Shown here in pieces: positions 23,994 to 32,583 of a stretch of 64,000 nucleotides of DNA. Positions within the stretch are counted from its first letter, which is position 1; each line of letters starts with the position of its first letter. The position numbers and the translations under genes were made by a program. The notes below the pieces were generated by a model. The model had not been told where the DNA came from. It made no database searches and was given only the letters and a program-made list of their open reading frames with translations. Origin of the DNA: Kibdelosporangium persicum (GTDB lineage: Bacteria > Actinomycetota > Actinomycetes > Mycobacteriales > Pseudonocardiaceae); the NCBI RefSeq assembly GCF_013280595.1, contig NZ_JAAATY010000004.1, positions 1 through 64,000 on the forward strand, written 5' to 3'.

Positions 23994-26246
23994 ATGGCAC
24001 TTCGTGGTGTTCAGGACTCCGCCGACGACCTGCTGAAGCCGCCTGAGGTCGATCAGACCACCGCGCGCAAGATGATCGACGACGCGATCGCGCGGTGGAA
24101 CAAGGAGCTGTCGAGCGGCAGCGGCAACGGGGAGCTCTACAAGCGCTGGCAGCACCACCCGGTCTCGGGCAACCGGTTCATGAAGGAGCCCTGCTGGGGC
24201 GACCACAAAGACCAGCCCGAAGGCGAGCTGCTGGAGAAGCTCAAGGCGATCGAGTTCGGGCCCATCCTGGAGACCGCCCGGCGGCTGACCGACTCGGCCA
24301 CCTTCACCGGCGACGTCCAGGAGGCGCTGAAGAACGTCTCCGCCCGGGTGGCCGACAACTGGCAGGACAACAACGGCCAGACCGCGGTCGACAAGATCAA
24401 CGCACTGGCCACCGCCTCGACGAAGTTCCAGGACACGGCCAACCGGTTCGCCACGAACCTGGCCGGGTTCGCCAACGAGTCCCGCAAGTGCATCCAGCGC
24501 CTGGTCGACTTCGCCGGCCGGGAGAGCGATCAGTACTTCAACTACCTGGGCGATGACAACCACGTCGACATCGACCACTTCGCCGAGGCCATTGACGAGA
24601 TCGACGAGTCCCTGCAGAAGGGCCACACCGATGGTCCGATCTGGCAGCAGGTCCCGTACAACCTGGAGATCGCGCGGAGCAACACGCCCGGTCTGATCAT
24701 CTGGCAGAACTTCGAAACCTGGTACTCCGACGTCGAAAAGGGACGCCTGGACACGTTCTGCGAGAACTACACCAACGCCGTCGGGACGTTCCGCAAGCTG
24801 ATCCGGGAATGCCACGACACGATCGACCGGCACCTGCAGAACCTGATGGACTCCTCGGCAGGGCTGGGTTTCACCCCGTTCGCCAACCTCGACGAGCTCG
24901 CCAAGGGCGGTGGCGACCAGCCGAAGGACCCGCCGCCCAAGGAGGAACCACCGAAGGAGAAGGAGCCGCCACCGGCCGAGAAGAAGAACGGTGGCGGCGG
25001 TCCCGTCGACTCGGGCGGCCCGCCTCCTGGCTCGGGTGGTCCGCCTCCGGGCAGCACCCCGCCGCCGCCCCCGCCACCTCCGCCGCCCTCGACGGACGAC
25101 CCGAAGGCGGTCGACCCGAACGCCCCCGGCACCACCGATCCGAGTGACGTGCCCGGCGCGCCGGTCGACGGCGGACCGGGCACGAACACCGGCGGTGAGA
25201 CGGTCACCATCGAAGACGGTGGCAAGAAGATCTCGGTGACCAGCCCGGACAGCGAGGGCCACGTCAAGGTGACCGTCGACGACGGCACCGGCCAGCCGAA
25301 GACCTACGACATGGACTTCAGCCAGCCGACGGGCCAGCAGCCGGGCATCGGCACACCGGGCGCGGGAACCCCGGGTGCTCCGGGCACGTCAACGCCGGGC
25401 CAGCAGGAGCCGGTGCAGTTCGGCCCGGACGGCCAGCCGGTGCAGACGATGCCCGCGCCTGCCGGAGGCGACCCGGCTGCCGAGACGCTGACGCCCGGTC
25501 CGGACGGCAAGATCGTCCTGGAGGACGGCAACGTCACCATCACCGCCGAGCACCCGCCGGGCCAGCCCGACGTGGTCCTGCTGACGGTCGACGACGGCAC
25601 CGGCGACCCGACGACGTACACGCTGGACTACAGCGACCCGGCCAACCCGCAGGTCGACCAGCCCGAGCCGGCCGCCGCGCGGCAGGACGTCCAGGCCGAG
25701 CGTCAGGTCGCGCAGGCGCAGGGCTTCGCCGGCCCGTTGGGCGCCGACGCGCGTCCGGACTTCGCTGGCGCGGTCGCGAGTGCGACCCCAGGCGTTGCCG
25801 AGGCGCCCTTCGGCGGGACGCCGAACGGAATGCCGCCGGAGGCTCTCGCCGGTTCGGACCAGCCGGTGCAGACGACCAGCACCCAGGCGGTGGGCGGCGA
25901 CTTCGGCGGTGGTTCCGGCGACGGCGGTTTCTCGGACTCGTCCTGGTCCACCCAGGGCGACCTGCTGTCCGGTGGGGACGACGACTACAACCAGGTCGCG
26001 CCCGCCGCGGGTGAGGCCGGGCTGGCCGCGATCCCGGAGGGCGGCCAGCAGGCCAATCCGAACCAGGCTGGTGGCGCCGGCATGGGCGGTATGCCGATGA
26101 TGGGTGGCATGGGTGGCGGCGGTGCCGGTGGTGGCGATTCCGAGCGCAGCGGCGGACAGTGGTCGGTGACGGGTGACCTGTTCGCCGACGACGATCTCAG
26201 CGAGCCCGCCCGGATCGCCGGTGTTCTCGACGAAGACGTCAGATAA
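23994..26246 (+). CDS. Large T7SS-substrate-like protein (cassette A, gene 2)
   Basis: 750 residues. Residues 1-300 are helical and WXG/PPE-like, with GELYKRWQHHP (47-55), IEFGPILETARRL, and a widened turn W123-QDNN-G128. Then come a proline/glycine-rich linker (about 305-400) and two copies of a short beta module: VTVDDGTGQPKTYDMDF near 425 and LTVDDGTGDPTTYTLDY near 530. A Gly/Met-rich tail follows, with WSTQGDLLSGGDDD and, at the very end, QWSVTGDLFADDD. It is a clear paralogue of the 486-residue protein at 27136. Probably exported or cell-surface (inference). The M. tuberculosis equivalent by position is Rv3439c. Confidence 0.72.
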   Translation: MALRGVQDSADDLLKPPEVDQTTARKMIDDAIARWNKELSSGSGNGELYKRWQHHPVSGNRFMKEPCWGDHKDQPEGELLEKLKAIEFGPILETARRLTDSATFTGDVQEALKNVSARVADNWQDNNGQTAVDKINALATASTKFQDTANRFATNLAGFANESRKCIQRLVDFAGRESDQYFNYLGDDNHVDIDHFAEAIDEIDESLQKGHTDGPIWQQVPYNLEIARSNTPGLIIWQNFETWYSDVEKGRLDTFCENYTNAVGTFRKLIRECHDTIDRHLQNLMDSSAGLGFTPFANLDELAKGGGDQPKDPPPKEEPPKEKEPPPAEKKNGGGGPVDSGGPPPGSGGPPPGSTPPPPPPPPPPSTDDPKAVDPNAPGTTDPSDVPGAPVDGGPGTNTGGETVTIEDGGKKISVTSPDSEGHVKVTVDDGTGQPKTYDMDFSQPTGQQPGIGTPGAGTPGAPGTSTPGQQEPVQFGPDGQPVQTMPAPAGGDPAAETLTPGPDGKIVLEDGNVTITAEHPPGQPDVVLLTVDDGTGDPTTYTLDYSDPANPQVDQPEPAAARQDVQAERQVAQAQGFAGPLGADARPDFAGAVASATPGVAEAPFGGTPNGMPPEALAGSDQPVQTTSTQAVGGDFGGGSGDGGFSDSSWSTQGDLLSGGDDDYNQVAPAAGEAGLAAIPEGGQQANPNQAGGAGMGGMPMMGGMGGGGAGGGDSERSGGQWSVTGDLFADDDLSEPARIAGVLDEDVR

Positions 26247-26258
26247 GGGAGTCCGTGC

Positions 26259-26792
26259 GTGTTCGAGATCGACTACTCCGATCCTGAGGTACGCCGCATC
26301 CTCGCCCAGTACGAGGACGTGACGGCCCAGTTCGAGTCGACGGCCGACGAGATCACCGTGGCGTACCACGAGCAGGCCGCGAAGATCGAGGAAGAGCACC
26401 AGGCCCGGATCGAGGAGAACCGCGAGTTCTACGAGCGGCTCGAGCAGGAGAAGCAGCAGCAGGACCAACAGCCTCCGTCGCCGTGGACCGCGCCGCAGCG
26501 GGAGACCGTGATGTCCTTCGGCGAGTTCGAGGACGAGCAACCCAAGCCGGACGCCTGGTCGACGCCGACGCCGCCGATGGGATTCCCGCCCGCGCCGCCG
26601 ATCCCCGAACCGGTGCCGGAGGCGGAGGCGATCCGGTCGCCCGCGCCGGAGCCGGTGATGTCGTTCGGCGGTTTCGACGACGACGATCCCGCGCCTCCCG
26701 TCCGGCAGCCGCCGCAGACCGGCGGCGGTGGCAGGCGGCGCGCACGGGACGAGGACGACGAGGACATGTCTGGGCAGAGCTGGCTGCGCTGA
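26259..26792 (+). CDS. Coiled-coil protein with C-terminal SWLR tail (cassette A, gene 3)
   Basis: 177 residues. Residues 1-70 form an acidic coiled coil (TADEITVAYHEQAAKIEEEH, EENREFYERLEQEKQQQ). The rest is disordered, with two copies of VMSFG-[EG]-F-[ED]-D-[ED]. It ends SGQSWLR. The gene closing cassette B is shorter but ends similarly (YSNTWMQNR), so this is a matching third member. GTG start after AAGGGAG. Confidence 0.65.
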   Translation: MFEIDYSDPEVRRILAQYEDVTAQFESTADEITVAYHEQAAKIEEEHQARIEENREFYERLEQEKQQQDQQPPSPWTAPQRETVMSFGEFEDEQPKPDAWSTPTPPMGFPPAPPIPEPVPEAEAIRSPAPEPVMSFGGFDDDDPAPPVRQPPQTGGGGRRRARDEDDEDMSGQSWLR

Positions 26793-26813
26793 AGGGCGTA
26801 GAGGGGGCGACTC

Positions 26814-27149
26814 ATGACTGGGCGCAAGGACAGGCTTGAGGTCAACACCGAGCTTGTCGCCGCGATCAGCAAGGAGATGGCCGAGTTCGGCGCCGCGTTG
26901 AGCACGGCGCGGGAGTACGCGCACGCGGACAACGGGTTGACCGCGGACAAGTTCGGCACGATCGCGGCGCGCACAGGCGTTGGTCAGACGTACACGCGAT
27001 TACGGGAGACCCTGCGCGGCGTGCTGGACAAGGCGGCCCCGACGGTGGATGCCTTGGCCGAGGCGCTCGCCAAGGCGAAGGAGCGGACCGCCGAGGCGGA
27101 CGCCGAGGTGGCCGCGCGGATAGCGAGGGCCGGCGATGGCCTCCGATGA
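26814..27149 (+). CDS. Small EspC/WXG-like helical protein (cassette B, gene 1)
   Basis: 111 residues, all helical: VNTELVAAISKEMAEFGAAL, then TADKFGTIAARTGVGQTYTR and a long Ala/Glu helix. The KFG turn matches the HFG turn of the cassette A protein. The start has GGGGGCGA upstream. Its 3' end overlaps the large gene by 14 bases, so it is translated together with it. Confidence 0.7.
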   Translation: MTGRKDRLEVNTELVAAISKEMAEFGAALSTAREYAHADNGLTADKFGTIAARTGVGQTYTRLRETLRGVLDKAAPTVDALAEALAKAKERTAEADAEVAARIARAGDGLR

Positions 27150-28596
27150 CATCGTCGCCTCGCTGAAACCGGTCTCCGGCAAGGACATCGACTCGACCAC
27201 CGAACTGCTCGACACGTTCATGTGGTTCCGGGACAACCTGTCCACCCGCACCGGCCGGTTCGGTGAGCTCTACCAACGCTGGAACGGCCATCCCGCCAGC
27301 AGGATGGGCGCCCGCGGGTGGTCGGCCCGGCCGTGGAATCCGGACGACGACCGGATGATCGACGACCTCGGTGGCATCGACTTCGGGCCGATGCTCGGCG
27401 ACGTCGAGCGGTTCGGCAACCTGCGTGCGGCGTCGGACGAGATGCACGGCACCGTGAAGTCGATCCGCGACCGGTTGACCGACGCGTGGTCCGGGCCCGC
27501 GGCGGACGTCGCGGTGGAGAAACTCGACCAGCTCGGCAAGGCCTCCTTGACGTTCCGGGACACGCTCAACCAGTTCGCGGCCGCACTGGACGCGGCCAGG
27601 ACGACGACCAAGGACGCCGTCACCGAGCTGAGAACCGCCGTGCGGGGCCAGATCAAGCGGTTCGACCTGTCCGAGGGCGTCGACGTGCGCCGTCAGCAGG
27701 TGGATCGGCTCGACATCGCCATGGCCGGTGGGCCACCGTTCGGTCGTCCGTACACAGTGGAGGAACTGACCCGTCCGTCCACTGTGGATCTCAATCGGGG
27801 CGGGGTCGGCCAGTGGTGGAGCAACGAGACGATCAACGCGCTGGATGCCATGTGCGACAGCTACTTCAACGCGGTCACCTCGCTGCGCAAGCTCGTCGGG
27901 GAGACCACGACGGCGATCGCCAACTCGTGGACGGCCCTCGACGAAGCCCTGAAACGCATTCAGGCGACCGCCGACCTCGATCCGTACGGCAGGATCACGC
28001 CCTCGGCGGCGGCCGCCGCACCGCGGATCGGCATCCACGCGCAGTCCGCTGACCGGGTCGGTGTCACGGTCGACGGCAAGCGGTACGAGATGGACTTCGG
28101 CCGCCCCGAACCCACCGCGCCCCCGGCGCCTGCCCCGCCGCCACCGGCGGCGGCGGCGGTCAACCCGGCCATGGGCGGCGGACCGTCGCCGAGTGGCGGA
28201 GGCTTCCCGGGTGGCGGCGCTGGTGGCGCGGGCGGAGGCGGTGGCGGAGGCGGGCCGTCGAACGTCGGCGCCGCGACGGAATCGCCGTTGCCGCCGGGCG
28301 CGATGGCAGGCGTGCAGACGCCGACGGCCACGGACACCCCCGAGGGAAGGCCGGCTGGTCCGGTCGGGGCCGCGCCCGCCGGGCCTCCCGGTGGCGCCGC
28401 TCCGATGGGCGCCATGCCGATGGGCGCGATGGGAGCCATGGGCGGCGGTGGTCAGCAGGGCAGCGGTGACCAGGACCGGCAGAGCAAGTGGCGTACCCAG
28501 GGCGACCTGTTCGACGACGCCGTGGACCCGGCTGTGCCCATGGTGATCGGCGACGACGACCCGTACGGCCCCTTCAGCCCGAAGGGACAACAATGA
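27136..28596 (+). CDS. Large T7SS-substrate-like protein (cassette B, gene 2)
   Basis: 486 residues, paralogue of the 750-residue protein: GELYQRWNGHP (44-52), IDFGPMLGDVERF, and a canonical turn W118-S-G120 (LTDAWSGPAADVAVEKL). Helical to about 290. It has one beta module VGVTVDGKRYEMDF (two in cassette A), then a Pro/Gly/Met-rich tail and KWRTQGDLFDDAVD near the end, matching the GDLF tails of cassette A. Secretion by the nearby ESX system is inference from the architecture. Confidence 0.72.
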   Translation: MASDDIVASLKPVSGKDIDSTTELLDTFMWFRDNLSTRTGRFGELYQRWNGHPASRMGARGWSARPWNPDDDRMIDDLGGIDFGPMLGDVERFGNLRAASDEMHGTVKSIRDRLTDAWSGPAADVAVEKLDQLGKASLTFRDTLNQFAAALDAARTTTKDAVTELRTAVRGQIKRFDLSEGVDVRRQQVDRLDIAMAGGPPFGRPYTVEELTRPSTVDLNRGGVGQWWSNETINALDAMCDSYFNAVTSLRKLVGETTTAIANSWTALDEALKRIQATADLDPYGRITPSAAAAAPRIGIHAQSADRVGVTVDGKRYEMDFGRPEPTAPPAPAPPPPAAAAVNPAMGGGPSPSGGGFPGGGAGGAGGGGGGGGPSNVGAATESPLPPGAMAGVQTPTATDTPEGRPAGPVGAAPAGPPGGAAPMGAMPMGAMGAMGGGGQQGSGDQDRQSKWRTQGDLFDDAVDPAVPMVIGDDDPYGPFSPKGQQ

Positions 28597-28889
28597 TCGA
28601 CGAGTCCGACCCCGCGGTCATGGCCACGCGAGCCCAGTTCGCCGAGATCTCCGCACGGCACCGTGCCGGTGTCGCGCAGTCCCTCGCCGAGTACCAGCAG
28701 GTCGAGGCGGCCAACAAGGCGTACCGGGACGAGGTCGCGCGCCGTGAGGCCGAACAGGCCGCTGCTCAGCGGACACCCGAGCCGCAGCAGAAGAACCCGT
28801 GGCTCAGCCGCCGGGCCGCGCCACGGTCCGAGGACAGCGACGGCGACGAGACCGGCTACTACTCAAACACCTGGATGCAGAACCGGTGA
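28593..28889 (+). CDS. Short helical protein with C-terminal TWMQNR tail (cassette B, gene 3)
   Basis: 98 residues. The ATG overlaps the stop of the large gene (ATGA). Residues 1-60 are a coiled helix (AEISARHRAGVAQSLAEYQQ, YRDEVARREAEQAA), followed by a polar tail ending YSNTWMQNR. Equivalent in position, build and tail to the 177-residue protein of cassette A. The 3' end overlaps the converging hydrolase gene by 27 bases. Confidence 0.65.
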   Translation: MIDESDPAVMATRAQFAEISARHRAGVAQSLAEYQQVEAANKAYRDEVARREAEQAAAQRTPEPQQKNPWLSRRAAPRSEDSDGDETGYYSNTWMQNR

Positions 28890-29672
28890 CTGCTGGATCA
28901 CGGCGCCCTTGACGTCGTTGTCCAGCAGTTCGTCGAACTTGTCCGTGCCGGTCAGGTGCTTGAGGAAAAACGCGGTCAGCAGCGCGCGGGAGATCCGTTG
29001 GGTCCGGCGTTCGCCCTTGCCCGGCAACAGGAACTGGCTCCAGTGCCGACCTTCGGTGAACCCGAGGTGCCCGGCTTTGGGCAGCTCACGGACCTGCACC
29101 GGCCCGGCCCACGCGCGGGCGATCTTGTCGGCGTTGGCCACCGCGGGCGCGACCAGGTCGAGCCCGGCGGTCACGTGCAGTCCGGGCATCCGGCAGTGCC
29201 GGGCGGCCTCCACGGCGGACGGCCGGGCTTCGGCTGCGGCCAGCGTCGCCACGGCACGGACCCGGGGGTCCTCGGCGGCGGCCAGCACGGCAGCGCCTCC
29301 GCCGAAACAGTGCCCGGCGAGACCCAGCCGATCGGGTGAAATACTGACCTGTCCGTCGCCGAGCCGTACGCTCACGCACGTCTGCAACGCGGTCCGCAGA
29401 TCGGCCGCGAACAGCCGGTGCGACCCGAGCGGCCCCTGGTGGGTGCTCGGCGCGGCCACGACGATGCCGTACGTGGCCAGGTGACGCATCAGACCGTGGT
29501 AGCGCAGCGGCGGCTGTAGCCAGCCATGGCCGAACGCGATCGCCGGCAGATCCCGCCCTGACCTGGGCGTGAAGAGCACGCCTGGCTGCCCGGCCAGGCC
29601 GAGGTCACCCCGCAGTACCGCGTGCGGGCCGGGAAGTGCCAGCTCGTAGGCCAGCTGCTTGGCGCGTGCCAT
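28863..29672 (-). CDS. Dienelactone-hydrolase-like alpha/beta hydrolase
   Basis: 269 residues, cytoplasmic. Nucleophile elbow GLAGHCFGGGAAV with Cys in the serine position, as in dienelactone hydrolases; acidic residue in TAGLDLVAP; His in LPKAGHLGF. FGHGW likely forms the oxyanion hole. Substrate unknown. It sits between the T7SS cassettes and glmS on the opposite strand; a conserved hydrolase-like gene at this place in mycobacteria (Rv3438) is remembered but was not checked. Confidence 0.8.
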   Translation of the reverse strand: MARAKQLAYELALPGPHAVLRGDLGLAGQPGVLFTPRSGRDLPAIAFGHGWLQPPLRYHGLMRHLATYGIVVAAPSTHQGPLGSHRLFAADLRTALQTCVSVRLGDGQVSISPDRLGLAGHCFGGGAAVLAAAEDPRVRAVATLAAAEARPSAVEAARHCRMPGLHVTAGLDLVAPAVANADKIARAWAGPVQVRELPKAGHLGFTEGRHWSQFLLPGKGERRTQRISRALLTAFFLKHLTGTDKFDELLDNDVKGAVIQQSPVLHPGV

Positions 29673-29737
29673 GGGGCGACGTTATCCGATCCGCTCCGGT
29701 CGCACCCGCTCGCCCATGAGGCATACCCTCGACGGCC

Positions 29738-31576
29738 GTGTGCGGAATCGTGGGATACGTAGGACACCGGTCGGCGTTGACTGTCGTCCTCGATGGACTC
29801 AGGCGCCTGGAGTACCGCGGCTACGACTCGGCCGGGGTCGCGGTGATCACCGGGAACGGCCTGGCCGTCGAGCGGAAGGCCGGCCGGCTGGCCAACCTGG
29901 AGGCCGAACTCGCCGGACGGGACGGGTTCGTGGGCACCGCCGGGATGGGGCACACGCGCTGGGCGACGCACGGCGCCCCCATCGACCGCAACTCCCACCC
30001 GCACCGCGATGTGACCGGCAAGGTCGCGGTGGTGCACAACGGCATCATCGAGAACTTCCACGCGCTGCGGCTGGAGCTCGAAGCCGAGGGCGTCGAGTTC
30101 ACGAGCGACACCGACACCGAGACCGCCGCGCACCTGATCGCGCGCTCGTACGCCGGTGACCTGCCCGCCGCGGTGCGGGAGGTGTGCCGTCGCCTGGAAG
30201 GCGCGTTCACGCTGGTCGTGACACACGCGGACCAGCCGGACATGGTCGTCGCGGCCCGCCGTTCGTCGCCGCTGGTCGTCGGCATCGGCGAAGGGGAGAT
30301 GTTCCTCGCCTCCGACGTGTCCGCGTTCATCGAGCACACCCGGGAAGCCGTGGAGCTCGGCCAGGACCAGGTCGTGGCGATCACGCGGGACGGCTACGAC
30401 GTGACCGGCTTCGCCGGCGAACCGGCGCCGGCCAAGCACTTCAGGGTCAACTGGGACCTGTCGGCCGCGGAGAAGGGCGGCCACGACTACTTCATGCTCA
30501 AGGAGATCGAGGAGCAGCCGGAGGCGCTCGCGAACACGTTGCGCGGGCACTTCGTGGACGGCCGGATCGTGCTGGACGAGCAGCGGATGGCCGACCAGGA
30601 CCTGCGGGAGGTCGACAAGGTCTTCGTGGTCGCGTGCGGCACGGCGTACCACTCCGGCCTGGTGGCCAAGTACGCGATCGAGCACTGGACCCGGCTGCCC
30701 GTGGAGGTCGAGCTGGCCAGCGAGTTCCGTTACCGCGACCCGGTGCTCGACCGGGACACGCTGGTCGTCGCGATCTCCCAGTCGGGTGAAACCGCGGACA
30801 CGCTCGAAGCCGTCCGGCACGCGCGTGGGCAGAAAGCCCGCGTCCTGGCGATCTGCAACACCAACGGCGCGCAGATCCCGCGTGAGTCCGACGCCGTGCT
30901 GTACACGCACGCCGGCCCGGAGGTCGGTGTCGCCGCGACCAAGACGTTCCTTGCCCAGATCGCCGCGAACTACATGGTGGGCCTGGCTTTGGCGCAGGCA
31001 CGCGGGACGAAGTACAACGACGAGGTGGCGCGCGAGTTCCGTGAACTCGAGCGGATGCCCTCGGCCGTCAGCCAGGTCCTGCGGACGGTCGGCAGGGTGC
31101 GGGCGCTGGGCCGTCAGCTCGCGGATTCCAAGGCAGTGCTGTTCCTGGGGCGGCACGTGGGCTACCCGGTCGCCCTCGAAGGCGCGCTGAAACTCAAGGA
31201 ACTGGCGTACATGCACGCCGAGGGCTTCGCCGCGGGCGAGCTCAAGCACGGCCCGATCGCGCTGATCGAACCGGACCTGCCGGTCGTGGTGGTCATGCCG
31301 TCACCGAAGGGCCGGGCCGTCCTGCACGCCAAGCTCGTGTCCAACATCAGCGAGATCCAGGCACGCGGCGCACGCACGATCGTCATCGCGGAAGAGGGCG
31401 ACGAGACCGTCCTGCCGTTCGCGGACGAGCTGATCGAGGTTCCTCAGGTGCCGACCTTGTTGCAGCCTTTAGTGTCCACCGTGCCGTTGCAGGTGCTCGC
31501 CGCGGAGATCGCCTGCGCACGCGGCTATGACGTCGACAAGCCCCGCAATCTGGCCAAGTCGGTCACGGTTGAGTAG
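29738..31576 (+). CDS. glmS: Glutamine-fructose-6-phosphate aminotransferase
   Basis: 612 residues, full length. Makes glucosamine-6-phosphate from fructose-6-phosphate and glutamine, the first step to UDP-GlcNAc. The N-terminal glutaminase has the catalytic Cys directly after the start (CGIVGYVGH), with GMGHTRWATHG and HNGIIENF. Two SIS isomerase domains follow, with SQSGETADT, CNTNGAQIPRESD and the C-terminal KPRNLAKSVTVE. GTG start at 29738. No ribozyme leader is evident in the 65 bases upstream. Confidence 0.98.
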   Translation: MCGIVGYVGHRSALTVVLDGLRRLEYRGYDSAGVAVITGNGLAVERKAGRLANLEAELAGRDGFVGTAGMGHTRWATHGAPIDRNSHPHRDVTGKVAVVHNGIIENFHALRLELEAEGVEFTSDTDTETAAHLIARSYAGDLPAAVREVCRRLEGAFTLVVTHADQPDMVVAARRSSPLVVGIGEGEMFLASDVSAFIEHTREAVELGQDQVVAITRDGYDVTGFAGEPAPAKHFRVNWDLSAAEKGGHDYFMLKEIEEQPEALANTLRGHFVDGRIVLDEQRMADQDLREVDKVFVVACGTAYHSGLVAKYAIEHWTRLPVEVELASEFRYRDPVLDRDTLVVAISQSGETADTLEAVRHARGQKARVLAICNTNGAQIPRESDAVLYTHAGPEVGVAATKTFLAQIAANYMVGLALAQARGTKYNDEVAREFRELERMPSAVSQVLRTVGRVRALGRQLADSKAVLFLGRHVGYPVALEGALKLKELAYMHAEGFAAGELKHGPIALIEPDLPVVVVMPSPKGRAVLHAKLVSNISEIQARGARTIVIAEEGDETVLPFADELIEVPQVPTLLQPLVSTVPLQVLAAEIACARGYDVDKPRNLAKSVTVE

Positions 31577-32123
31577 AACGCTCCGCCGTCAGCTTCTCCG
31601 CAGTCGCATGTGCCGCACGCTCGTCGTGGTCGTGCGGATCGCTCACCGACAGTCCCGGTGAGACCTCCGTACCCGCGACGGGCCCTGCGGACTGCTGCAG
31701 TGTGTGCGTCAGTTCGTGGGCGAGCGTGTGATAGCCCTCGCTCGAACTCGGGTTGTACACGCCACTGTTGAAGAAGACGTCCTGGCCGGTCGTGAACGCC
31801 CGCGCGCCGAGCTCGTTGGAGAGGTTGGCCGCGGCGGAATCCGTGTGCAGCCGCACGTCACCCAAGGACTGCCCGAGACCGCTTTCCATCTGGGTCCGCA
31901 GCTGCGCGGGCAGCGGGCTGCCGCCACCGAGCTGACCACGAATCCGGTCGGCGACGTCATCACCCGGCAGGCCTTGCGACTCGCCTTCGACGAGCCTCGC
32001 GACCATCTGGTTGCCGCCGGCCAGAATCGCACTGGTGGCGTCGTCCCGCGCCGGCTCCGGCGTGGCGTGCGCCCGCGGCCGTTCGCTCACCGGCTCCTCG
32101 GCGCGGATACGGTCAGGCTCCAT
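31563..32123 (-). CDS. eCIS-core (DUF4157) protein with HExxH motif
   Basis: 186 residues. The core DUF4157 pattern is clear: LGQSLGDVRLHTDSAAANLS, GARAFTTGQDVFFNSGVYNP, and YHTLAHELTHTLQQ with a zinc-protease HELTH at 136-140. The family is linked to extracellular contractile injection systems and their toxins, but no phage-tail-like genes are in this window. The last residues overlap the glmS 3' end by 14 bases. It is preceded four bases upstream by a small gene on the same strand, so the two form an operon. Confidence 0.88.
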   Translation of the reverse strand: MEPDRIRAEEPVSERPRAHATPEPARDDATSAILAGGNQMVARLVEGESQGLPGDDVADRIRGQLGGGSPLPAQLRTQMESGLGQSLGDVRLHTDSAAANLSNELGARAFTTGQDVFFNSGVYNPSSSEGYHTLAHELTHTLQQSAGPVAGTEVSPGLSVSDPHDHDERAAHATAEKLTAERSTQP

Positions 32124-32127
32124 GGCC

Positions 32128-32427
32128 TCAGGCTAGGCTCCGGGGCGACCATTTCATACGGATCGCTATCACAAGCACCCTCCGGTCCGGCCGTTGCTGG
32201 TACACGGTGACGATGAACGTGCCCGCTTTGGCGCCCCTTCGGGCGAGGTAGTCCTCGGCACAGGCACGCGTGTACGTGATCAGCCAGGCCTGCTTGCTCT
32301 CGGGCGGCTGGCTGAAACACCACCCTTGGTCCTCCACCGTCTCGGTGAACTCATGAACGCGGTGTCCTTTCGACAGCTCGCGGCGGTACTCGATCTCATG
32401 CGTGTAGTTCCAGGCGCTCACATCCAC
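32128..32427 (-). CDS. Small protein upstream of the DUF4157 gene
   Basis: 99 residues, GTG start at 32427 (a second GTG at 32421). No signal peptide or membrane helix. Notable features are many aromatic residues (SAWNYTHEIEYRREL, GWCFSQPPE) and the pattern TFIVTVYQQRPDRRVLVIAI near the end. No family recognised. Tight coupling to the HExxH protein suggests a partner or immunity-like role (inference only). Confidence 0.62.
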   Translation of the reverse strand: MDVSAWNYTHEIEYRRELSKGHRVHEFTETVEDQGWCFSQPPESKQAWLITYTRACAEDYLARRGAKAGTFIVTVYQQRPDRRVLVIAIRMKWSPRSLA

Positions 32428-32472
32428 CGGATGATCCGGCTTGGATTTCGGCGACGTGATTCGTGATCACCT

Positions 32473-32560
32473 GGTGCCGGAACGCGTATTTCATGGTGCC
32501 GGAACGCGTATTTCATGGTGCCGGAGTGGTGGACACGCGGTGCCGGAACGGTGGACACGA
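32473..32560. repeat. Four 22-bp tandem units upstream of nnr
   Basis: Units start at 32473, 32495, 32517 and 32539, all beginning GGTGCCGGA. The first two are identical and end CGCGTATTTCAT; the last two end GTGGTGGACACG or CGGTGGACACGA, so the array is of the form A-A-B-B. It ends 24 bases before the nnr start. Confidence 0.85.
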
Positions 32561-32583
32561 CGGGAGGTCGTACGGTTGTTGAT

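Noticed and set aside
29673-29737. glmS ribozyme-type leader
   Set aside because: Only 65 bases separate the genes and no ribozyme core could be recognised; the ribozyme is mainly a Firmicutes feature.
31563-32427. Contractile injection system cluster
   Set aside because: Only the DUF4157 protein is present; no sheath, tube, baseplate or AAA+ genes are in the window.
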